From UBA4465 sp002292365 (GTDB lineage Bacteria > Bacteroidota > Bacteroidia > Cytophagales > Cyclobacteriaceae), in NCBI GenBank assembly GCA_943788615.1, contig CALSQY010000001.1:992001-1056000 (forward strand): a stretch of 64,000 bases of DNA, written 5' to 3'. Of this stretch, positions 7,377 through 16,650 are shown in pieces. The notes beneath the pieces were generated by a model. It did not search any database, had not been told where the DNA came from, and saw nothing but the letters and a program-made list of their open reading frames with translations. Within the stretch, counting starts at the first letter, position 1. The number at the start of each line of letters is the position of its first letter. The translations under genes and the position numbers were made by a program.

Positions 7377-9791
7377 TTAAAGGTCGGGATACTTGTTAGG
7401 ATCTTTATCATTCATTATTTTACAAACTACCTCAGTAATTTCTTCGGCATTGGGTTTCGAGAAATAATCCCCATCACTTCCGTAAGTAGGTCTATGATTT
7501 TTTGCTGTTAAAGTTTTAGGTGATACATCAAGCCATTGATATCCCTCGTCTCTCTCCAGTACTTGTTGCATCATGAAGGCCGAGGCACCTCCGGGGACGT
7601 CTTCATCAAGAAATAAAACAGCATTGGTTTTTTGTAGTGACTTTACAATGCTCTTTGAAAGATCAAAAGGCAATAGGGATTGAACATCAATTACTTCTAT
7701 AAATATGCCTATTTTGGTGAGTTCTGCTGCGACCTCCAATGCGATTCGACACATAGAGCCATAAGTCACTACCGTTAAGTCTTTTCCTTCTTGTAATATT
7801 TCAGGGATACCCAATGGAGTTTTTATTTCGAATAAATTATCTGGAATTTTTTCTTTGAGGCGATAACCGTTGAGAGTTTCAACGATAATTGCGGGGTCAT
7901 CTGACGCCAGGAACGTATTATAAAATCCAACGGCTTGCGTCATATTTCTAGGCACCGCAACATGAACACCTCTTACGGCATTCAAAATCATTCCCATAGG
8001 AGACCCGGAATGCCACATTCCTTCTAGCCGGTGTCCTCGCGTTCTTATAATGAGAGGTGCTTTTTGGCCTCCTTTCGTACGGTGATGAGTGGTCGCCAGA
8101 TCATCAGATAATATTTGGATAGAATAAAGTAAATAGTCCAAGTATTGAATTTCTGTAATAGGTCTTAGGCCGCGCAAGGCCGTACCAATCCCTTTCCCTA
8201 TGATCGCACTTTCCCGAATCCCCGTATCAATGACCCGCAGATCCCCGTATTTTTCTTGCATTCCTGCAAACCCTTGATTCACATCTCCTATTTTACCTAC
8301 ATCTTCACCGAGCGCGATAATCAAGGGATTATTTGATAAGTGGTGATCAAAACAAAGATTGAGTATTTTCCTCCCATCTACCCATTGGGCTTCGTTATCA
8401 TAGATAGGTTCGATCCCTTTAATATTTAAGGCGGAATCTTTAGATTCACTTGTCAAATGTGAACTGTAGTCCTGGTAATATTTATCTTTTTTTGTCGCCA
8501 ACCAATTTTTTAGGTCTTCCTTATTTACGTCTTCATACTTCCCTAAAGCCCGAATAATGGATATACACGCTTTGACAATATCTAATTTTAAAGGGGAAGT
8601 ATTTTCCTTGAGATCATTATAAATATTGGTGAGTTCTATTTTATGCTGGGACGCATTGATAATTTTTCCGATCAGAGCTAAGGCTTGTTTTTGATCTGAT
8701 TTAATTTCCTGAGAATAGTTGGCCGAAGCCGTATTGCGTGCATTTTTAACAGCTATTTTCGCTTCTTTTTCAATTTCAGACAGCTGGGCTTCATTAGCAA
8801 TTTTTTCGGAAAGGATCCACTCTCTCATCTTTAGGTTACAATCAAATTCCCTTTCCCATTGCAAACGATCTTTGGATTTGTAGCGTTCGTGAGAACCTGA
8901 GGTTGAGTGTCCTTGAGGTTGAGTGAGCTCTGTGATATGGACCAAACAAGGCACATGGTTCTCTCGGGCAAGGGAAGTAGCTTTTTCAAAAGCAGTAGTC
9001 ATTTCTGAATAATTCCAACCTCGAGCAACTAAGATTTCAATACCATTAGTATCTTTCTCACGTTGAAAGCCTTTCATTACTTTTGAAATACTTTCTTTAA
9101 TAGTATGAAGGTTATTGGGCACGGAAATACCATATCCGTCATCCCAAACTGCCAAGACCATTGGTATTTGTAGAATTCCTGCCGCATTCATGATTTCAAA
9201 AAAGTGACCTTCAGAAGTGGACGCATTTCCTATGGTACCAAAAGCTACCTCGTTTCCATTATTTGAGAAATGAGAAAATTCGTTGAGCTTTTTGTTCTTT
9301 CTGAACAATTTAGAAGCAAAACCAAGACCCAGTAAGCGAGGCATTTGCGAGGCTGTAGGCGAAATGTCAGAACTTGAATTTATTTGAGTTGTCAAATTTT
9401 TCCATTGGCCTGAGGGATCAAGAGAACGCGTACCATAATGGCTGTTCATCATGCGTCCTCCTGAAGAGGGCTCATATTGTATGTCCGCGTGAGCATAAAG
9501 TTGGGCAAAGAACTGTTCAGGTGTCAATAGGCCCAACGCCATCATTAAGGTTTGATCTCGATAATAACCCGATCTCCAATCTCCTTTTTTGAACATTTTA
9601 GAAAAAACTATTTGAGCAATTTCTTTGCCATCACCAAATATGCCAAATTTGGCTTTTCCCATGAAGACTTCTTTTCTTCCGAGTACACTAATCTCTCTAC
9701 TCTGAACAGCTAGATGATAATCTGTTAAGATTTTTTCTTTGGGAGAAATTACTGTTTTGTTTGGGTTCAAATTCATATTAGCCTCAAGCAA
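7377..9791 (-). CDS. 2-oxoacid dehydrogenase E1 component, alpha and beta fused
   Basis: This 804-residue protein joins the alpha part (ThDP-binding, with GNASTSEGHFFE and a downstream WDDGYGISVPN loop) to the beta part (ALGEDVGKIGDVNQG, GIRESAIIGKGIG, TEIQYLDYLLY) and a C-terminal transketolase-type domain. It is the thiamine-diphosphate decarboxylase of a branched-chain or pyruvate dehydrogenase-type complex. One-chain alpha+beta E1 of about 660-800 residues is common in Bacteroidota. The first methionine and Met6 are both possible starts. E2 and E3 are not in the window. It is divergent from alanine dehydrogenase. Confidence 0.9.
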   Translation of the reverse strand: MLEANMNLNPNKTVISPKEKILTDYHLAVQSREISVLGRKEVFMGKAKFGIFGDGKEIAQIVFSKMFKKGDWRSGYYRDQTLMMALGLLTPEQFFAQLYAHADIQYEPSSGGRMMNSHYGTRSLDPSGQWKNLTTQINSSSDISPTASQMPRLLGLGFASKLFRKNKKLNEFSHFSNNGNEVAFGTIGNASTSEGHFFEIMNAAGILQIPMVLAVWDDGYGISVPNNLHTIKESISKVMKGFQREKDTNGIEILVARGWNYSEMTTAFEKATSLARENHVPCLVHITELTQPQGHSTSGSHERYKSKDRLQWEREFDCNLKMREWILSEKIANEAQLSEIEKEAKIAVKNARNTASANYSQEIKSDQKQALALIGKIINASQHKIELTNIYNDLKENTSPLKLDIVKACISIIRALGKYEDVNKEDLKNWLATKKDKYYQDYSSHLTSESKDSALNIKGIEPIYDNEAQWVDGRKILNLCFDHHLSNNPLIIALGEDVGKIGDVNQGFAGMQEKYGDLRVIDTGIRESAIIGKGIGTALRGLRPITEIQYLDYLLYSIQILSDDLATTHHRTKGGQKAPLIIRTRGHRLEGMWHSGSPMGMILNAVRGVHVAVPRNMTQAVGFYNTFLASDDPAIIVETLNGYRLKEKIPDNLFEIKTPLGIPEILQEGKDLTVVTYGSMCRIALEVAAELTKIGIFIEVIDVQSLLPFDLSKSIVKSLQKTNAVLFLDEDVPGGASAFMMQQVLERDEGYQWLDVSPKTLTAKNHRPTYGSDGDYFSKPNAEEITEVVCKIMNDKDPNKYPDL

Positions 9792-10062
9792 AGAAGTACC
9801 TTTGATATATGCGAAGATAATAAGAAATCACTATATCCAGATGATCAACGGTTAGCCAGATTTTTTTTTACAAAAAAAAACATGGGCTTTAAACAAAATT
9901 AAAAATCAATTTAAATTAAGAAATCCATATAAAATAGATGTGAATTCTTATTCTCCATTTTGTTTATTCCTCCAAACAAAATAAATAAAAATAGCTATTT
10001 TTTATTTTGAATAACCCACTTATATTTACTCTAAAATCGATCTGTTTTAAAATGGTGTAATC

Positions 10063-11175
10063 ATGATAATTGGGATTCCCTCCGAGATAAAAAATAATGA
10101 AGCCAGAGTGGCTTTGACTCCTAGTGGAGCGAAAGAATTAACTAAAAATGGGCATCAGGTTTATGTTCAGTCTGACGCAGGGACAGGTAGTGGATTTTTG
10201 GATAAAGATTATCTTGATGCGGGAGCAAAAATGCTTTCTGACCCGTCAGAAATTTATAAAATTGCTGAAATGATCATGAAGGTCAAGGAACCCATTGAAT
10301 CAGAATATATCTTGATTCAAAAAGGACAAGTGGTATTTACCTATTTTCATTTTGCCTCATCAAAGCCATTGACTGATGCAATGATGGTAAACCGATCAGT
10401 TTGTATCTCTTATGAAACGGTAGAGAGAGCAGACAAGTCCTTGCCCTTACTCATTCCCATGTCAGAAGTGGCGGGAAGAATGTCTATACAAGAGGGCGCC
10501 AAATATTTGGAAAAGCCATTAAGAGGTAAAGGGATCCTTTTGGGAGGAGTCCCAGGTGTTCCTCCTGCCAAAGTCCTGATTTTGGGAGGAGGTATTGTGG
10601 GAATGAATGCGGCCAAGATGGCGGCAGGTATGGGTGCAAATGTGACTATTATGGATGTAAACTTATCTCGCTTAAGATATCTAGATGAGATCATGCCCGC
10701 TAATGTCAATACATGCATGTGTAGTGACTATAATATACGAAATTTAATTGGGGCATGTGATCTCATTGTGGGTAGTGTACTGATTCCAGGAGCTAAAGCG
10801 CCTTATCTCATTACAGAGGATATGCTCAAGGATATGCAACCGGGAACAGTATTGGTTGACGTGGCGGTTGATCAAGGAGGATGTATAGCGACTTGTAAGC
10901 CAACCACCCATGAAGATCCAACCTATATTATTGATGATATTGTACATTATTGTGTAGCCAATATGCCCGGAGCCGTACCTTATACTTCTACTTTAGCTTT
11001 GACCAACGCAACCTTACCCTATGCTCTATTATTGGCTGATTTGGGATGGAAGAAAGGTTGTAATTCAAATGAGGAATTAAAACGGGGTCTAAACATGATT
11101 GATGGAAAAATTGTTTATCCCGGAGTGGCAGATGCTTTTGGTTATAAACTAAGTGCTTTAGATCTATTTCTTTAA
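10063..11175 (+). CDS. ald: alanine dehydrogenase
   Basis: The protein has the 370-residue length of the family and starts MIIGIPSEIKNNEARVALTP. The pyruvate-binding Lys is in MIMKVKEP (about 75) and the catalytic His in YFHFA (about 96). A Rossmann motif LILGGGIVGMNAAKMA binds NAD. It interconverts L-alanine and pyruvate with ammonia. Its stop overlaps the convergent HsdR_N-like gene by 4 bases. The upstream 271 bases are very AT-rich and separate it from the divergent E1 gene. Confidence 0.95.
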   Translation: MIIGIPSEIKNNEARVALTPSGAKELTKNGHQVYVQSDAGTGSGFLDKDYLDAGAKMLSDPSEIYKIAEMIMKVKEPIESEYILIQKGQVVFTYFHFASSKPLTDAMMVNRSVCISYETVERADKSLPLLIPMSEVAGRMSIQEGAKYLEKPLRGKGILLGGVPGVPPAKVLILGGGIVGMNAAKMAAGMGANVTIMDVNLSRLRYLDEIMPANVNTCMCSDYNIRNLIGACDLIVGSVLIPGAKAPYLITEDMLKDMQPGTVLVDVAVDQGGCIATCKPTTHEDPTYIIDDIVHYCVANMPGAVPYTSTLALTNATLPYALLLADLGWKKGCNSNEELKRGLNMIDGKIVYPGVADAFGYKLSALDLFL

Positions 11176-11630
11176 CAAAAATGCGGAAATTCAGACAGTT
11201 GTTCATAAGTGCTATCGATGAGATTTTTTTTCCATACATAATGTTTCATTCCATTCGTAATGGCCAGGTAATGGGCATCTAATGTGGCGTTGTAGCCGCT
11301 GATCTGTTGGAGGGTAGCCGCTGATAGCTTAATAGTGGGGGCTTTACATTCAACCAAAAGATAGATGGCACCTTTTCGGTCGTATATGTGAATGTCCGTC
11401 CTTCTCTGTCGTTGTAAATACTGGTGGCCTTTTTCAATGTTGATTAAGGCTTTAGGGTAATTAAGATTTTGTGTGAGTAAATGCAAAAAATGCTGGCGCA
11501 CCCATTCCTCTGGAGTGAGCACAAGCTCTTTCTTACGGATTTCATCTTTAATGTAGGCCACATCATCTCGCCAAAGAAGTGTTGGATTTATTTCCGGGAG
11601 ATTAAGTTTAGGAAGTTTGAGATTTTTCAT
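11172..11630 (-). CDS. HsdR N-terminal-like nuclease-fold protein (orphan)
   Basis: About 152 residues with RRTDIHIYDRKGAIYLLVECKAP, which carries the PD-(D/E)XK-type pattern D...E-x-K of the type I restriction HsdR_N domain. No helicase/translocase domain and no HsdM/HsdS neighbours exist, so it is not a restriction system. Stand-alone HsdR_N proteins are widespread in Bacteroidota and their role is unclear. I prefer the ATG giving MKNLKLPKLNL at 11630 over one 21 bases upstream; either overlaps the end of the upstream MFS gene, suggesting translational coupling. Confidence 0.8.
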   Translation of the reverse strand: MKNLKLPKLNLPEINPTLLWRDDVAYIKDEIRKKELVLTPEEWVRQHFLHLLTQNLNYPKALINIEKGHQYLQRQRRTDIHIYDRKGAIYLLVECKAPTIKLSAATLQQISGYNATLDAHYLAITNGMKHYVWKKNLIDSTYEQLSEFPHFC

Positions 11631-12906
11631 TTGGCATCTTAACAAAAACAAGAAAAGCTAATCCAATGATAAAAAACAATCCTAAGGCTAAGGTACTGTT
11701 TCTCATACTTCCTGTAATTTGTTCGACCAGACCGTAGGTAAAAGTGCCTAATACGACACTAAGGTAAAAGGTGACATCATAAAATGAGAAATAAGAAGTG
11801 TGGTCTTCAGAATGAGTGGACGGAATGAGTTTTGAGAACGTTGCCCTTGATAAGGATTGGATACCGCCCATGACCAAACCAACCGACGCGGTGATGATGT
11901 AAAATTCATTTACTGTGGTCATGGTATATCCATAAAGACAGATACCTATCCAAATTAAAATCATGCTGATGAGTGAAAATATGTTACCCTTATATTCAGA
12001 AAGTCGAGCAAAGAGGGTAGCACCTAAAATAGCTATGAATTGAATGATGATGATCGCTGGGATAAGTTGGTCTGCACTAAGGGCAAGCTCCTTAGTGCCA
12101 AATAATACCGCCAAGAGCATAATGGCCTGAACCCCCATATTGTAGAAAAAATAGGCGATTAAATAAATTTTCATATTTTTTAAGTCTTTCAAATTCCAAA
12201 TAACCTTTTTCAGTTCGCGGTATCCATTACGAAGAATATCTCGATGTATTTTTCGATGAGAATGATTATTAGGCAGCCATTTAAAAGGAATTTGGGCGAA
12301 TCCAATCCACCAAATACCCACTAAAATAAAGACAAAGCGTGTAGCTTTCCCAACATCTGTAAATCCAAATAACGCATACTTTTGAGTAATGAAAATACTT
12401 ATTAAAAGCAGGACAACACTTCCCGCGTAACCATAGGAATAACCTTTGGCACTGATCCGATCAGTCATTTTTTTTGATGCTATTTCAGGAAGATAAGCAT
12501 CATAAAAAACCAATCCTGAACTGTATCCAATGGAGGCTAATACCACACAAAGGATGCCCCATTCAAGGGCATTCTCATCTGTAAAAAAAACCAACCCGAT
12601 ACAGGAAAATGCACCTAAATAGGTGAAAATTTTTAAATATTTTTTTTTATTACCTGTATAATCTGCAATGCCTGACAATATGGGGAGTAACAAGGCTGAA
12701 ATTAAATAGGACAGTGAAATCGCATAACTATAAAGCACAGAGTTAACCATTTCGAATCCAAAAAAGTCAACTTTATCTTCGTTATTTACACTCGTAATCG
12801 CAGTATAATAGATCGGAAAAATCGCTGTGTTGATCACAAGATTATATACTGAATTTGCGAGATCGTAAGTGCACCAAGCTCGGATGACACCATTTATTTT
12901 TTTCAT
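11608..12906 (-). CDS. MFS transporter, UMF1 family
   Basis: A 432-residue protein with about 12 hydrophobic helices starts MKKINGVIRAWCTYDLANSVYN, the hallmark N-terminus of the UMF1 (Atg22-like) branch of the major facilitator superfamily. The conserved VFYDAYLPEIA segment follows near residue 135. These inner-membrane carriers are thought to export or import small solutes, but substrates are not known in bacteria. It is transcribed into the orphan HsdR_N gene with an overlap. Confidence 0.87.
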   Translation of the reverse strand: MKKINGVIRAWCTYDLANSVYNLVINTAIFPIYYTAITSVNNEDKVDFFGFEMVNSVLYSYAISLSYLISALLLPILSGIADYTGNKKKYLKIFTYLGAFSCIGLVFFTDENALEWGILCVVLASIGYSSGLVFYDAYLPEIASKKMTDRISAKGYSYGYAGSVVLLLISIFITQKYALFGFTDVGKATRFVFILVGIWWIGFAQIPFKWLPNNHSHRKIHRDILRNGYRELKKVIWNLKDLKNMKIYLIAYFFYNMGVQAIMLLAVLFGTKELALSADQLIPAIIIIQFIAILGATLFARLSEYKGNIFSLISMILIWIGICLYGYTMTTVNEFYIITASVGLVMGGIQSLSRATFSKLIPSTHSEDHTSYFSFYDVTFYLSVVLGTFTYGLVEQITGSMRNSTLALGLFFIIGLAFLVFVKMPNEKSQTS

Positions 12907-13053
12907 GTGACCACGAATTTAATCAATTATGGTTGATTGCAAGTCATTAAGAGGAGGTCTAGTTCTAATTATTCCACAGAACTTACCTAATAAGGATCTA
13001 TGATTAGACACTTAACAGTAGGAACAGAATCACAAAGTAATCCTTTGTCGAGG

Positions 13054-13896
13054 TTAAATGACCTTCGATATTTTGATCTTGCTGATCATCCAGTCAATCC
13101 ATTCTTTTATGACTTCTTTTTGCTCCAAGTCATTGTGCGCTTCATGAAAAACATCCTTCCATAATTTCCATTTCATATAATCTGGATTGTCAAGAACCAA
13201 CTTCATGGTAGCTTTGTAATCAATGATGGAATCTGACTGACCATGAAAAACAAAACCACTTAATTTAATTTCACTTTGATGTTCCATAAGGTATGATGCA
13301 CCAAAGTTAATAGCAGCAAACAATCCCGCGGAGATTTTAAAATTAACTAAAGGATCATTGTCGTATAGCTTTGAGACTTCTGGATCTTTGCTCAGATGTA
13401 AACTGTTGAGCCCATTGGATTGTCTAATTTTTGGGGCAATGCGTGCCATTAGTTTACCTAATTGTTCTTTCCAGCGAGGGGGTGTAAAGGCCAATTTAAT
13501 CCAAGGAGCAGAAACTATGAAGCCTGATAACTCCTTAGATTTATCTCTTATTACATAATTAAGTACGAGATTTCCACCCATACTATGGCCGAAAAGAAAC
13601 AAAGGTAAATACAGATGTTCAGCTCGAACTATTTTTAAAAATTCTTCAATGTCATTAATTAAACTCATCAAATCAGGCGCATGACCTTTTAAGCCTCCTG
13701 ATTTCCCATGGCCTCGAAGATCCACACCAAAGACATTGAATTTTGAGTCATTGAGAGACTGCATCACGTGTCGGTATCTACCGATATGCTCGCCAAAGCC
13801 ATGAATAATACAAACCATACCTATAGGTTGGTGGACCGTCATGGACTCGACATACAAGTTGATACCGTCGCGTGTTAATACCTTCAAGGATTCCAT
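13054..13896 (-). CDS. alpha/beta hydrolase, monoacylglycerol lipase-like
   Basis: The 280-residue protein has the oxyanion HGFGEHIGRY motif (32-41), RGHGKS (61-66), nucleophile elbow GHSMGG with Ser105, an acid in HGQSDSIIDY and a His in DVFHEAHND. This is the arrangement of monoglyceride lipases and lysophospholipases. No signal peptide is seen, so it is likely cytoplasmic or loosely membrane-bound. The gene stands alone on the minus strand. Confidence 0.88.
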   Translation of the reverse strand: MESLKVLTRDGINLYVESMTVHQPIGMVCIIHGFGEHIGRYRHVMQSLNDSKFNVFGVDLRGHGKSGGLKGHAPDLMSLINDIEEFLKIVRAEHLYLPLFLFGHSMGGNLVLNYVIRDKSKELSGFIVSAPWIKLAFTPPRWKEQLGKLMARIAPKIRQSNGLNSLHLSKDPEVSKLYDNDPLVNFKISAGLFAAINFGASYLMEHQSEIKLSGFVFHGQSDSIIDYKATMKLVLDNPDYMKWKLWKDVFHEAHNDLEQKEVIKEWIDWMISKIKISKVI

Positions 13897-13977
13897 CTTT
13901 GTTATTTTTTAATCAAAAAAGATGATTGTTCGATAGGATTTTTATGGGAGCAATAAAATTTTATTAAATTCAAGCGA

Positions 13978-14412
13978 TTAATCTGTAATCACCACCTTAT
14001 CCATCACATCACCTTCCTTAATCATATCAATGACGTTTAAACCTTCAATTACTTTACCAAAGCAAGTATGTTTTCTATCGAGGTGGGCCGTATTGGTTCG
14101 ACTGTGGCAGACAAAAAATTGTGAGCCACCTGTGTTTTTTCCCGCATGAGCCATCGAGAGGACACCTTTATCATGATGTTGGTTATTTCCTGATAACTCA
14201 CAATTAATGGCATATCCCGGTCCTCCTGTGCCAGTACCATCGGGACATCCACCCTGAATGACGAAATTAGGAATGACACGATGAAAAGTAAGGCCATCAT
14301 AGAACCCTTTTTCGGCTAGATCGATAAAATTTTGTACCGTTTTTGGTGCATCTTGCTCATAAAACTCAATTTTCATTGTACCCTTTTGGGTATGAATTTC
14401 TGCTTTTTTCAT
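13978..14412 (-). CDS. peptidyl-prolyl cis-trans isomerase, cyclophilin type
   Basis: The 144-residue single-domain cyclophilin shows FHRVIPNFVIQGG with the catalytic Arg, GSQFFV, and HLDRKHTCFGKV, where the usual Trp of the cyclosporin pocket region is replaced. It has no signal peptide, so it is probably the cytoplasmic PpiB-like enzyme. It accelerates proline isomerisation in protein folding. A divergent promoter region of 79 bases separates it from the MltB-like gene. Confidence 0.93.
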   Translation of the reverse strand: MKKAEIHTQKGTMKIEFYEQDAPKTVQNFIDLAEKGFYDGLTFHRVIPNFVIQGGCPDGTGTGGPGYAINCELSGNNQHHDKGVLSMAHAGKNTGGSQFFVCHSRTNTAHLDRKHTCFGKVIEGLNVIDMIKEGDVMDKVVITD

Positions 14413-14491
14413 ATTATTTAATTTACACTGCTTATTTTTTTAATGATGATTAAAAAATCATTTTATTTGCAATAATAACATTAAAAGCACG

Positions 14492-15454
14492 ATGGAAAGA
14501 ATTAGTTGTTTTATGATTTGTCTTTGGGCCCTATTTTTTAAAACTCTTGGTCAGATAGATGAAAATAAGGTTACCCGTTTTGTTTTAAATTATTCAAAAA
14601 CTCATGGCTTGAGCACGGAGGCCGTAAGATCGATTTTAGACCCTGCGCAGTATATCCCAGAAATTATTGAGCGTATCAGCCGACCAGCAGAGGATATTTC
14701 TTGGAAAAGGTATAGAAAGATATTTCTTACCAATGAAAGAATAACGAAAGGTGTAAATTTTTGGAATGATCATGAAAACACCTTGAGTGCGGTTAGTAAG
14801 GATACGGGCGTCGAAATCGAATATTTGATTGCCATTCTAGGGGTTGAAACCTATTATGGTGAGAAAAAAGGAGCTTATAAGGTATTGGATGCTTTGTATA
14901 CCTTGGCTTTCGCATATCCCAAGAGAGCGAATTTTTTTACCAAAGAATTGGGTGAATTTATTACTTTGTCTATTACGCAAAATTTAGATTTATACAATGC
15001 CGAAGGTTCTTATGCAGGGGCCATTGGGTATTGTCAATTCATGCCGAGTAGCTACCGGGCCTATGCCAAAAGTTTTGATGGATCTAAAGACTGTGACTTG
15101 GTCAACAACGTAGACGATGCGATAGCGAGTGCTGCAAATTATTTAAAGATGCACAAATGGAAAAAGGGTCAAAAAGTTGCTATTCCCGTGAATAAAATTA
15201 CTGAAGATATTAGTTCAAGTCACCTATACACCAAGCCTAAAAATACCATTGAGTATTATAGAGCTAAGGGCTATCAAGTAGAGGGCCAAATTCAGACAGA
15301 TTTGGTTTCACTCATCGTACTGGACAATGAGATTTCAAAAGAATATTGGATGGGCTTCCATAATTTTTATGTGATCACTCGCTACAATCACAGCCCACTT
15401 TACGCCATGGCGGTACATCAATTGGCGCAAGCAATTGGTAAATCAAGGAATTGA
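14492..15454 (+). CDS. lytic murein transglycosylase, MltB-like
   Basis: A signal peptide (residues 1-20) is followed by a lysozyme-like domain with ILGVETYYG, whose Glu119 is the catalytic acid, and the family motif GAIGYCQFMPSSYRAYA. MltB enzymes cleave the glycan strands of peptidoglycan to form anhydromuropeptides in the periplasm. At 320 residues it lacks an obvious lipobox, unlike E. coli MltB, so it may be soluble. Confidence 0.9.
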   Translation: MERISCFMICLWALFFKTLGQIDENKVTRFVLNYSKTHGLSTEAVRSILDPAQYIPEIIERISRPAEDISWKRYRKIFLTNERITKGVNFWNDHENTLSAVSKDTGVEIEYLIAILGVETYYGEKKGAYKVLDALYTLAFAYPKRANFFTKELGEFITLSITQNLDLYNAEGSYAGAIGYCQFMPSSYRAYAKSFDGSKDCDLVNNVDDAIASAANYLKMHKWKKGQKVAIPVNKITEDISSSHLYTKPKNTIEYYRAKGYQVEGQIQTDLVSLIVLDNEISKEYWMGFHNFYVITRYNHSPLYAMAVHQLAQAIGKSRN

Positions 15455-15620
15455 CTTTTTGATCCATAATCATTGAGATCGACTAATGAGGACTACCTAC
15501 TTGATCAAACTCTTGTAGAATCAGCAAATAGAAATGAATGAACAATAATTAAGGTTAATATTTGAATAGAAAATATTTTTTACTGATCTTCCCACTACCA
15601 TTCAAATATCTTTATTAGTT

Positions 15621-16469
15621 ATGAGTGATACTAAAGAAAAAATAGGACTAATAATCTTCTCAATCTTTTTTTTGAGTGATATTAATGCCCAAGAAAATGA
15701 AACTATGATCCTCTCCTCAGAAGAGTTTAAACAAATAAAAGCCTCGGCGACGGAATTGTTTCGAGCTTTAGATCGTGTGACACCCGGGGATGGAGGCGCG
15801 CCACCTTCAGATGCCTTCGTTTTGTTTGACGGCTCTTCATTGGATGAATGGCAAAAGCCTTATTTTGAGTATAGTGGAAGTATGATGGAGTATGCTGACC
15901 GTTTACCTGAGCTCAAAAAAGGCCCCCATATTACAAGTCCGGTAGATTGGAAATTGGAAAAAGGTGAAATGGTAGTTGTACCCGGGGCGGGTCATGTGGT
16001 GACCAAAGAACTTTTCGGAGATGTTCAATTGCATATTGAATGGTTGGCTCCAAAGAATAGTACTAAGAGTAGTCAGGATTACGGTAACAGCGGACTTTTT
16101 TTTATGGGAATTTATGAAGTTCAAATATTGAATTCATACGATAATGAAACTTACAGTAATGGCCAAGCGGGTGCAGTTTATAAACAACATATACCTTTAG
16201 TAAACGCTTCGAATCCGCCGAGCCAATGGCAAGAATATGATGTTATTTTTAGTGCGCCAAAGTTTTCTGAAAGAGGCGATCTAATTAATCCAGCTAGAAT
16301 GACCGTCTTTCACAACGGGGTACTGATTCAAAATAATGTTTCGTTATTGGGTCCTACCTGTTATATCGGTCAAGCGCATTATATTAAACACCCTGAAGCA
16401 TTACCCATTCTATTACAAGATCATGGAGACCCAGTGAGATTCCGTAATATTTGGGCGAGAAAATTATAG
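15621..16469 (+). CDS. secreted DUF1080 (3-keto-disaccharide hydrolase fold) protein
   Basis: After a signal peptide ending near AQ at residue 24, the protein carries the DUF1080 jelly-roll pattern: FDGSSLDEW, then a central DYGNSGLFFMGIYEVQILNS and a final PVRFRNIWARKL. The fold is related to concanavalin-like glucanases; members have been shown or proposed to act on 3-keto-glycosides or other glycans. It stands alone between the transglycosylase and the M14 peptidase. Confidence 0.85.
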   Translation: MSDTKEKIGLIIFSIFFLSDINAQENETMILSSEEFKQIKASATELFRALDRVTPGDGGAPPSDAFVLFDGSSLDEWQKPYFEYSGSMMEYADRLPELKKGPHITSPVDWKLEKGEMVVVPGAGHVVTKELFGDVQLHIEWLAPKNSTKSSQDYGNSGLFFMGIYEVQILNSYDNETYSNGQAGAVYKQHIPLVNASNPPSQWQEYDVIFSAPKFSERGDLINPARMTVFHNGVLIQNNVSLLGPTCYIGQAHYIKHPEALPILLQDHGDPVRFRNIWARKL

Positions 16470-16650
16470 ACCTAATTCCTTATTTTATTTAGGTAATTCA
16501 TCTTAAAGAGCCCCGCAACGTATGTATCTTGTTAGGACCTCATCTTCTGATAAACTGGTCTGGCTTACCGTTTATATAACTTAAAAAGGGTTTTCAATGG
16601 ACTCTTATTAAATTAGTTGTTAACAAAGGTTGTAAATTCTCATTCTTTAA

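Noticed and set aside
11172..11630. Restriction-modification system
   Set aside because: Only an HsdR N-terminal-like domain is present; there is no translocase, methylase or specificity subunit nearby.
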